Positions 54,607-64,000 of a stretch of 64,000 nt of DNA are shown here, piece after piece (position 1 is the stretch's first letter; each line of letters opens with the position of its first letter). Below the pieces are notes generated by a model. It was not told the origin of the DNA and ran no database searches. It saw only the letters and a list, made by a program, of their open reading frames with translations. The position numbers were made by a program, and so were the translations under genes. This DNA comes from Gamsiella multidivaricata (taxonomy: Eukaryota; Mortierellomycota; Mortierellomycetes; Mortierellales; Mortierellaceae). The stretch covers positions 1-64,000 of the forward strand of contig NW_026251767.1 of NCBI RefSeq assembly GCF_025024155.1, given 5' to 3'.

Positions 54607-56548
54607 TTATTCCTGAAGCAAGCTGTGACCGGTCATCTCAGCAGGGACATCCAAGCCCATGACGCGGAGGACGGTTGGAGCAACGTCGCAAAGGGCACCG
54701 ACGGTACCGTTGAATTTGTGAGTCTTGCTGGTCATGACAAAGGGAACGCGAGCACAGGTATGGGCAGTGTGAGGGGTCGAGAAGTCATCCGACAACATCT
54801 TCTCGGCGTTTCCATGATCGGCGGTAATGAATAGGACATAGTCGTGCTTGACGCAGGCCTCATAGATGACTCCAATGGCAGCGTCCGTGGCCTCGACACC
54901 CTTGATGGCAGCATCATAAATACCAGTGTGGCCAACCATGTCTGGGGGTGCAAAGTTGCACATGACGAAGGGGAACTTTTTGGTGGCGATCTCCTCCGCA
55001 ACCTTCTCGCCAACGGCAGCAGCAGACATCTGGGGCTGCAAGTCGTATGTTGCAACCTTGGGCGAAGCGATCAAATCACGGTGCTCGCCCTCGAATTGGG
55101 CCTCTGTGCCTCCGTTGAAGAAGAAGGTGACGTGAGCATACTTCTCCGTCTCAGCGACGTGGCACTGGGGGACGTGCTTCTTCGCGAGCCACTCTGCGAG
55201 GACGTTCGTCATGGACTGTGCGGGGAAGGCGACGGGGAAGGGGAAGTCGCTCTTATACTGGGTCATGGTGGTGATGTGCAAGTTCTTGGGGAGCTTGACT
55301 TCCATGGGAGGAGGAGCGATGCCCAAGACCGAAGAGATCTCACGCATGCGATCAGAGCGGTAGTTGAAGCAGAAGATGGTATCATCGTCGCGGATCAAGC
55401 CCTCCTCGTTGACAATAATGGGCCTCAAGAACTCATCCGTAACATCCTTCTTGTAGTTGTCCTCAAGAGTCTAGTATCAGATATATCAAGATGGGAAGCA
55501 TTAATTGTCGATCAGAGGGCAATTGACTGTACATGCTTGATAAGAACAGCTCTGGCTCAATCGTTACCTGGACGGGATCGTTAGTCTTCTCACCGGTGCC
55601 GCTGACAAGGCCGTCGATAGCGACCTTGATGCGCTCCCAGCGCTTATCGCGATCCATGGCATAGTAACGACCAGTGATGGTGGCCAACTTTCCGAACTGA
55701 AGCTCCTTGATCTTCTCGAGCAAGATCCTCAAGTAGCCGGCAGCGGAGCGGGGGGAGGTATCGCGACCATCGCCAAAGAAGTGAATGTAGACCTCAGGGA
55801 CCTGGGCCTCCTTAGCGGCCTCCAAGAGAGAGAAGAGATGGTTCTGGTGACTGTGAACACCACCGTCAGAGACCTAAAGAGTGTGTGGGAGAAAATTAGA
55901 TTTATTAGATAAGATATGCTTAGACATACGCCAGATAAACACCGCCAATTGCATTGATAACAAACGACTCACCAATCCCATAAAGTGGAGACGTCCGTTT
56001 CCGGCTTTAGCGTTCTCGAATGAGGCCTTGATGTTCTCCAAATGGCCAAACTGCTTCTTCGAGGCTGCGAGATCGATACGCACAATATCCTAGATCGATC
56101 CAGATCGAGTCAAAGGCATTAAAACATGGGTTAAGAAGATCCCCCAAGACTCAGTGCTTAAAAAGCAACAACTTCTCTCAATGTACTGGGGAAAGAGTGT
56201 AGAGAGAGATAGGACATAGCTCGGAGCAATGACCTTATCTCGCATAGCATCTAAAAGGTATCAATCTGTATCCCAGTCCGGCGCTGCTTCAATTACCTGG
56301 TAGACAACACGTCCAGCTCCAATGTTCAAGTGGCCGACCTCAGAGTTACCCATAAGGCCATCGGGCAGACCGACGTCAAGACCATGAGCACCGAGAGTGG
56401 TGAAGGGGTACTCCTTCTCAAACTTGTCCATGTAGGGCGTGTTGGCGTTGCGGATGGCATCACCACGGGTGTTCTCCTCGGGAGAGATGCCCCAGCCGTC
56501 AATGACGATGCAGCAGACGTTGTGCTTGACAGACGCGTTCTGGGCCAT
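54607..56548 (-). CDS. gpmI: 2,3-bisphosphoglycerate-independent phosphoglycerate mutase
   Basis: Exons 56297-56548, 55973-56089, 55568-55873 and 54607-55470 join in phase 0 and give 512 residues, the normal length. Motifs include [11 protein letters not shown] (metal-binding Asp), [20 protein letters not shown] with the phospho-acceptor Ser, [54 protein letters not shown], and ITADHGNAE, the second metal site. It interconverts 3- and 2-phosphoglycerate in glycolysis. Many fungi outside the yeasts use this cofactor-independent enzyme, whereas Saccharomyces uses the unrelated dPGM. Confidence 0.94.
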
Positions 56549-57569
56549 GGTGAATGTTGAATGGGATGAGTGTCTTGTGTAGGAAGGTTGAAGGAGAGAA
56601 AAATGATCTTGAGAGGGTCGGAAGGCAAACCCAACTGAACTGTTCATCACGTGGAAAAATGACGTCCCGTCCTACGCGAACTGTAGGGTCGCGTCAAGGA
56701 AAGAAGGACGCGTCTGCAGGGGCTACTCCTAAAGTTCTCGGGAAAAGGTATCGTTAATTGAATAATGAAAGCGTGTATTAAATGAATCTTTAATAAAAGA
56801 GGCTTATTAACCTTAGCCGCTGATCTCAGTGCGCTTCTAGTCTATGGCATTGCACTCTCGATGTCCGTTAAAAAGTATTCGATGTATAGTCATCTTGCGA
56901 AAGGAACAGGGCATCACTGGCGCGACAGAAAGCTTTCCTTGAAACCATATCTGTCGTGACATAGATACGCCGGCCTTCTTCAGCACAGATAATTGAAATA
57001 CCAGGCCATCGATGTTGGATAGGAGGATAGACACCTACGTATCCTCATATTGTCGATCATATCCCAGTTCTCTCCGAACACGCCGGAGCGAATTGTGTTC
57101 TAGTCGGCCTCGTATGTACCCCCGGTTGACCATTGGAGAGGATATAAAAGTCAATGATGTTACCCACGCAGGCGTATACGACTTACTTACATATCTTCTG
57201 ACCAGAACGAAATAAGAGTCATGGATGTGTTTTATCCGTAGAATTTGTGGTTACGAACAATGCTTACATCCATCCTATCCGTGCGAGTTCTGTATGTGTA
57301 CTATATTGCTTAGGTCGAGACGCTCCACAGGGAAGAAGTTGGAAGACTAGCTTGAATAGGAGCTGACAAAGACAGCGACAGCTATGGATCTGGCGAATAT
57401 AGTGACGCTACTTTCAATAAAAAAGTTACGCGACACGACAAGGGAGGTCACCAGAACCGAAGATTGGATCCCATCTCCTACCCTACTAAAGCGAAGCCAG
57501 TATCTTGATGTTCGTTCAAAGGCGTCTCAGGCCCATTTTATCATCTTTTTATTACTAATCGTGAATATG
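56549..57569. other. Intergenic stretch
   Basis: This is the upstream region of the mutase gene and the 3' flank of the kelch gene. No ORF with protein-like composition and no RNA gene were seen. Confidence 0.4.
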
Positions 57570-59922
57570 TCAGCGATATATGGGCCCCGGATCAATAAAC
57601 GACATCTTATCCCGCGCACCACTCGCGAGCCTTCCCCCCGAACCCATCCTCCCATCCTCCACAGGCACCTTAAAATTATCCGCTGCATTACCAGGCATAT
57701 TATGGCTTCCTGGCAGCATCGGAGAAATATATCCCATCTCCTCAGGCACGAACACAGGCGAGTCCTGCTGTTGTTGTGAAGATACTGGTGGCGGGTAAGC
57801 AAACGGATACAAATCAAGCCCTTCTCCAGCTGCACTACCGCCTGCCTGTGCGTAGTATGGAATTGGCTCAAGCTGGTGATGAGAATTCTGGTGCTGCAGA
57901 TACGTCGGGTTCTGGAACGGATCCGTTGCTCGATAATGTGACATCGAAGGTGCCGTCGACGCCGCTACAGGTGGATAGAAAGCGCCTCCTTGGTTGCCGG
58001 CGCCATGATAATTTGCATTGTAATCATTGTAATCCTGATAATTTCCATTGTCATTAGTATGAGCGGAGACCGGTACGGGCGGCAATGGCGCATCCTGCTG
58101 CTGCTGCTGCCGCTGCAGTCGTTCCTTTTCCAACTTGGCCTCTTCCTTCTTTTGCTCCTGTATCTCGATTAGCAACAACGTCTCGGCCTTCCGCTTCTGC
58201 CTTCGCTTGTGTGCAAAGACAAGGTACCCAACCACACCCAAAAATGCGAGTCCAAAAATGGTCCCGAACGCGATCGCCACGCCGTTGACCTTATTCTTGC
58301 TACCATTTGTCGGCACACTAGGAGGCGTTGGTGGCGAGGGTGTTCCGGGCAGAGGTGTGTACTGTGTAGACCAGGCCCACTGTGAGACAGAAAGGACATA
58401 TATCGGAGGGACGGAGGGAATGGGTGTTGAGGACCCTGAATTACCGCTAGAGTTCGAACTTGTAGAGGAGGGTGCCTGGTTGGCATTGAATCCGAACAAT
58501 GAGAGGAACTGATCGCCGATAACGACACATTGATGGTCCCGCACGGGAGAAAGGGGAGTCGTTTTGAGTGCTGGTTGGGACCATGTCCAGGTCCGGGTAT
58601 CGAGTGCATAGAGGTCGTTTGTGACCTTGTCGTTCGCCACAAGCGAGCCACCGAACATGATAATCGTGTTCCCGTCGGTAGCTAAAGTATCGGATACATA
58701 ATAGAGCATGCGTTCAGTCTATCGATTTCTCGACAATACAAAAACATGCAAAAACGACGATTGCCTGCAGCGCCAGAACATACACAACGCTGCACAGTGT
58801 CCGTATCGCGGCGAGGGAATTCCGTTCGGCGTGCTTGATGTCGCTTTCTGGAGGATCAGCAAAGACAGAAAAGAAAAATCAGTCATGCTCATCGTATTTG
58901 GGCTGTTGGCATTCGTGCACAAACTCCGTTTCTGTCCCTACCTGGATAACGACAGCCCCTGTCACCATATCAACGATCGACAAGTTTGCAAACGACAACC
59001 CGTTACCATTTCCTCGCGACCCCGTTACCCCACCAAGAACCACGGCCTTACCACCTGGCGATGACAAAGGCACGACCTTGGATCCCGCCACCGGACCCAA
59101 ATTTTGATTAATATTGCTACCACCATTCCCGCCAGCGGGTGCGACCGACCAATTGAGTGAACTCAACGACCCATCACTTCCAAACGCAATCAAGTCCGCC
59201 TCCGTCACCAAGTTCGTCAGGTCCGTGCCCATTGCAGACGCTGTATTCGACTTTTGCGGAAGCCAACCTCCACCAATAACTACACCCAACGACTTGGTCG
59301 CCCCTCCCACCGCGAAACCGGGCATCGTCCGTCCTGCAGCCATGAGCCCACCTCCTCCTGCTTTCTGTGAGTTTTGGTTATTAGAGTTAGTCGCTCCACT
59401 GACTGCCTGCGTCACCGGAGTCCATGTTCCCTTAGCAACACTATAGGCCATCATGAACCCACTGCCCCCTGCACCCGTGTTCATCGCATCGGCATTTCCG
59501 ACTGTCAAGAAACTAGCCTGATCAGGCGTGCATGCTCCTGCATGGAACCGTTGGAAGGGTGAATAATCCGAGGTCAAATTTGCCCAAACCGGAGGTTTGG
59601 TCGAGCTTGGGGCAGAGTCAAAGGATTGAGAGAGGTCCAGTCGAAAATGTTGGTTGGTTGTAACAAGGTATGTTGCCGAGAGTGAGTAGGAGACCCCGCC
59701 CTGGATATGGAGCGAGGATCCCGTTTGACACATGGCGAATCCGCCTACTGGATATGGGGCCAGGGCAGCGGATACGGAGGAGGATGGCCATGCGATTGAG
59801 GCGATGACTGCAAGACTGGCGAGTGACTGTAGAGAGGATGCTGGCTTCCTCGTGGTGGGTCGTATACTCCGCATTTGCTGTGCTGGTGTTGGATGTGTCG
59901 AGGATAACGTCAGTAGTGCCAT
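57570..59922 (-). CDS. Kelch-repeat type I membrane protein
   Basis: Exons 58942-59922, 58784-58847 and 57570-58681 give 718 residues. A signal-anchor or signal peptide follows a basic start (SLQSLASLAVIASIAWPSSS). The lumenal part holds kelch repeats: KAVVLGGVTG, RYGHCAALSTDGNTIIMFGG spanning two splice joins, LYALDTRTWTWSQP, RDHQCVVIGDQFLSLFG and IYVLSVSQWAWS. A membrane helix (VAIAFGTIFGLAFLGVVGYL) is followed by KRRQKRK and a cytosolic tail with a coiled coil (IEIQEQKKEEAKLEKERLQR), polyQ, and Tyr/Pro-rich repeats. Such attractin-like kelch receptors are frequent in Mortierella, as I recall. The ligand and function are unknown. Confidence 0.82.
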
Positions 59923-60473
59923 ATTAATGTAGAACAAGTGTGAGAAAAGAGGAGGAGTAGAGTAGGGCGCGAAAGTATGAAGGTGTGGAAAAAGCGATAA
60001 AGTAAAAGAGTACGTACAGTAAACTATATGCAAAAAAGAAGGATAGGAGTAGAGGAGAGAATCAGGAAGCAAACAAGGATTGCAAGGGTTGCAGACCTGC
60101 AAACCAGCTGGTTCGGGTTATGAGAAGTGATTAAGGATGGAAGATGAATTTTGAGGAATGAGGGATGAACATGGTCTACTCCCTACAACAGACGGCGAGG
60201 GAAAAGAGAAACAGGGGAAGAGAAGGTCTCAGGAACCAGTGGGGCAGGGATTATTTTCAATTTACGACTTGCGGCCCGCCTCATTCACACTACTGAACCT
60301 TATTTCACATGGCGCAAGGGAGGCTCTCTCACGGGCAAATGGCAAATGTTTTGTATAAGTGGGTATATGAATGCTCCTAGCGTCTTTATTGCATCCTTGT
60401 CAACATCACTTTCCGGTTTTTTGTCGTTGTTGTTGTCGCTTGGTTAAGCTAATGGCTACAACTGTACTTGCAG
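59923..60473. other. Intergenic stretch
   Basis: This is the upstream region of the kelch gene (AC-rich on the minus strand) and the 3' flank of the hydrolase gene. No gene is seen. Confidence 0.4.
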
Positions 60474-62559
60474 TCAGTCCCAGCCCCATTCGACAATCTC
60501 ATGGATTTCCTGTCGCCTTTTGTCTGGCTTGCTGTCGATATTGTTGATACCATCAAAATGGTAGTTCAGCCATTGAGCTGCAGCAATCGCAATGTACCAA
60601 GATCGTGGCGAAGATATCAAATGGAAACAGTGGTGGCCGCCCGGTACTTCCAGGTAAGCGATCGGTGTGGAAGTGCATGCTATGCGGGGATAATTGTTTT
60701 AGTAAAAATTAGTGGCTAACTCGTGTAACATCCATCGCACAGCAACAGCAAACCTGTGCCGAATTAGCCCCTTACTGTTACGGAAGTGATTCACAAAGTC
60801 GCGCGTATGCTGCACTGGAACTAGGGTGTCAATGTCGCCACTAACACATAGACATGAAACAAGCAATTGTTAGGGGATATCTCATCTCCGAAACACTTCA
60901 AACTGGGGTCACAAACTCATAACAACCGGACTTACTGGATCATCATGTGAGGAATACTGGGCTCCTTCAACCTGAACCGCGGTGAATGCTCCGTCAAAAA
61001 CTTTAGATCTACAGCCACGGAATAAATGTGCTTACATGTGAGCTCAACGAACATGAACCAAACATACCACAGTCCATACGATTTAGCATATACATACTCT
61101 CTGCGGATTCAGCTGAACCCTCACGCCGAGCAACGTCCTTGATGAAACGAGTCCTGCAGTCGTGGTTGCTGTAATTTTCCAGGTCAACCAAGTTAACCAC
61201 AGGACTGAGTCCGAGCACTCCATGAACAGTTGTATCCACGTCTTCAAACCCAGGCTGATACTCCGGCAGGTTCGTAGTACTCGCCAGAAGACAGGCCATA
61301 TGCCCTCCCGCAGCATCACCGGCAACGACAATGTTCTCGGGGTTCCCTCCAAAGATCCGAATCTCATCTTTGACCCATCGTAGCGCGCGTTTACAGTCTA
61401 TCAGTTGGGTCGGATATCCAGCTTTGGCGCCGAGGCGGTAGTCGACTGAGACTACAATCCAGTCATATGAAATCATTTCTTGCAAGAGCGGTCCCACCAA
61501 CTTTTTGCTTCCCATCGTCCATCCACCTCCGTGCATATAAAACTATGCGGACCAAAATATATGTGCATGTTAATAACGCTATCAAGGTTTCTGCCCGTCC
61601 ACATCATATCCGTCCGAAAGCACGCTTACGAGGACTGGTCTATCGTCTCCCGCCTGAACAGAGCATGGTTGATAGATATCCAAGGCCATGTCAAGCACAG
61701 ATTTCCAGCCATCCGATGTCTGTGCGTTCAATTGCTCTTCCTGTGTCCAGTAGGGGACTATAAACAACAAATGGTGAGATATGTATTGAATGATCCCTGT
61801 CAACAGAGAATCTTCGTCCTTGTGATCTTTCCCACATACTGTTCTCATAGATGGTGCAGTCTCTGGGCCATTGGAACGGGTTCAATAGTTGTTGCCAGAA
61901 CCTCAGTCTACGGTATCACACGCAATATTGAATCGGATTAGGACCCTGGAGCCGCCACTCTATTCAACAAGCACTAGTTCCACTGAATACTCTTACGATG
62001 TCAGTCCTGGGAGTTCGATCCAGTCCTTGCTGCCCTTGAAGAGTTGGTCCAAGAATTTTTGTCCCAGTTCCTGAACTTCAAACGCCCGCTTGAAGAGATA
62101 CAAGAGTCCGATTGCTGTAATGAGATTGGTGTAGTAAAAGAAGCGCACCAAGAGCGACTCCTCTATGAAATGTCCCAAGTCAACGTGAAATGGCAGCAGA
62201 ATTAGCCTTCTCTCATGAAAACTCTTTCAATGCGACACAGTAGACTGTCCATTCCTTGTCACTGGGCAATTGATACTGCAGAATCACTTACGGAAGGTGC
62301 CAGTGACATTCAGCCATGTGTAGAAGCAGGCGTCCATACACATGATCGACACGGGCAGTTCTGACAACTGGATGCTGAGTGCACAGAGGATCCAATTGAC
62401 CTTCCGGTACCTCGTGGCGGCTCCAGAGATGGCGACCCAGGTCAAAACCATGGTGACAAACGATGCTATTGCGTATGAGACCGCCCACATGGACTTTGCC
62501 AGGTACATGCCCAGGCTGATCAGTGCCATGATTCCTGCTTGCGGTGCTGTTGAGACCAT
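60474..62559 (-). CDS. Membrane-anchored alpha/beta hydrolase (HSL/esterase type) lacking the nucleophile Ser
   Basis: Resolved exons: 62292-62559, 61997-62162, one ending at 61630, 61068-61542, 60936-61008, 60776-60840 and 60474-60679. The start of the third exon is unresolved. The N-terminus has several membrane helices (MALISLGMYLAKSMWAV, IASFVTMVLTWVAISG, LITAIGLLYLF). The hydrolase core has the oxyanion motif MHGGGW, then VVAGDAAGGHMA where the family has GDSAGG, then the Asp motif IHGDIDTLVPV and the His motif EVPGGHHCFH. So Asp and His are kept but the catalytic Ser codon is GCT (Ala), one base from TCT. Active relatives hydrolyse lipid or acyl esters at membranes. This copy should be a pseudoenzyme, or an inactive allele. 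Confidence 0.75.
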
Positions 62560-64000
62560 AGATTAAAATAGCATACAAGGTGGTCCCAATGATATGCGGC
62601 TCCCTTTGTGTCTTTGGACGTCCGAGCACTGGCTGGTACACTATCAACGAGCTGTTTATTCACCGCTGCTAATGGCCCTCTTGAGTCTTGGTGCTTGTTG
62701 AATGGTTGTTGACAGAAAGGCTACTGTATTTTGTGGGGAAGCAAGGTTCTTTTTATCCGGTGATTTGTGCCACGAACAATGCAATTGAGAGTGATAAAGG
62801 ACGGAAAAATCGACAGCTCTGTCTTTTGGTCGAAAGGCAAAAGGTAATGACAACCGTCGATGGCGGATGAATGCACTTCCTGTAATCGGTGGGCCGAATG
62901 TCGTTATCGGCAAGTTGAATGGGGGAAGGATCTTTACTGCACTGTGCAACTCAAATAGGCGTGGGGTAATATTTTGTCGTGCTGTGTGAGGTGTAAAGTG
63001 AACGTGTGTGCTCAAGATGGAATGACAACCGCCTGTTGGGATGCGGAGGGGCGATGAGGGAAAGAGGGGGGGATCCGCTTGAGATCAGGTCGATCTCGCC
63101 TGGCTGTAGCTGCTATACAGCCCTTCTGCAACAGCATAAGACGGTGCTTTTCCTTGTCTCACAGAAACCACATGGACTCAGAAGTAACCCTATAGTGGAT
63201 ATCGAATTGTTGGGTTGCCGGTTTGGTCGCGTTGTGATCGGCTCGTGTCAACAGCCGAGTAAACAATCGTCATCGAATAAAGCAGCTTCTTTGCGTCTTT
63301 CGTTTTGCATAAATATTCCCATGGGCTTATTCACAGCCCTAGAAGAGAGATTGCAACGTGCACACTCGCTTTCTTTGACCCCATGCAACGTGGATGCATA
63401 TCCGATCGAACTGCCCTGCCCTAGACGTTGCCCCTAATTCTGTTTCCCGATAAAAATTTATCGAGCGTTTCCAATGATCCTAATCCTTGGCACGATATGG
63501 GTTCAACTGAATCCCTAGACATACGCATAAGACTGCCTGTGAGTGCTCCTTACTGCTTTGGTAGCCAGCGATTGTGGAGAGACAAGGGATGTGCCTCACT
63601 TGCATTTTTGCACCGCCAGTCTAATCGCGACACATGGCAGATTTGGCAAATCATCGCCGGTTTAAGGGTCCCTTCACTCACTCGCAGGACACACTGAGCA
63701 AGCACGTTTACACAACACTGCAGCGCCTTACGCCTTAGCCCTTCCTCCGTTTGAATCCGTCATAAAAGGGGTTTACATGCGTCTTAGTAAAATGAGGGCG
63801 AGGTCTTAATGATGTTTCGAGAGTTTGCTAAAACTGATGAAACTGGTGTTTAAATAGAGGAAGGAATCGTGCGAAAGGTACCAGTTTTCCGAACTGCAGA
63901 CTCCAAGGCGATCGACTTGTAGGCTAGAAAGACATAGCGTGCTCTCATCCGCTGAGCTGGTCTAGTGCAGTTTCTTGCAACGTCTTTGGTTCCCAGCACG
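62560..64000. other. Right-edge stretch without a recognised gene
   Basis: It includes the promoter side of the hydrolase gene. Short ORFs at 62656-63015, 63006-63437 and 63428-63697 have no start context, splice partners or protein-like composition. Nothing is supported. Confidence 0.4.

Overview
The window reads as nuclear DNA of an early-diverging filamentous fungus, most likely Mortierellomycota (a Mortierella/Linnemannia-type genome). The basis is: short GT-AG introns of about 70-400 nt; orthologues of standard fungal housekeeping genes; and, from memory of Mortierella proteomes rather than a search, a large repeat-protein family with a conserved phase-2 first exon (46.4 kb and 18.3 kb), two-Cys/His-Cys zinc fingers, and a kelch type I membrane protein. 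No CRISPR array, rRNA gene or convincing tRNA gene was seen.

Two compartments are visible. Positions 1 to about 18.5 kb form an AT-richer accessory region of small, mostly unrecognised genes. They include a membrane-protein fragment at the left edge; five small minus-strand genes, at least four of which have a tiny first exon (11-32 nt) and a phase-2 intron; a Kex2-type secreted peptide precursor (2842-3141); a zinc-finger gene; an S/T-rich single-pass membrane protein; and an F-box gene broken by one in-frame stop. Gene debris is common here: a histone H2B-like fragment, an inverted copy of zinc-finger coding sequence, a direct duplication, a foldback MITE-like element, a complete Tc1/mariner element beside an older Tc1 remnant, a second MITE, and a decayed repeat-protein fragment. 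Several promoters share a GTCTATAAA-type TATA box and a GCCGCA box.

From about 19.6 kb the window is dense and conserved: UDP-glucose 4-epimerase, fumarylacetoacetase, a small two-TM protein, GPI1/PIG-Q, an Sfp1-type factor, a heat-shock factor directly downstream of a cytosolic HSP70, a type I membrane protein, a mitochondrial adenylate-kinase-like protein, a Gon7-like protein divergent from deoxyhypusine synthase, an NDUFB8-like complex I subunit divergent from ERCC1, phosphoglycerate mutase, a kelch membrane protein, and an alpha/beta hydrolase whose nucleophile serine is replaced by alanine. A long repeat-protein pseudogene with two in-frame UGA codons (46.4-49.9 kb) and a small secreted protein (50.99 kb) interrupt this core.

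The strongest candidate for something undescribed is the accessory array around the Kex2-processed peptide precursor, with its apparently shared promoter elements. Exon joins were worked out by hand from splice signals and reading-frame continuity. Functions are assigned from recognised motifs, not from database searches.
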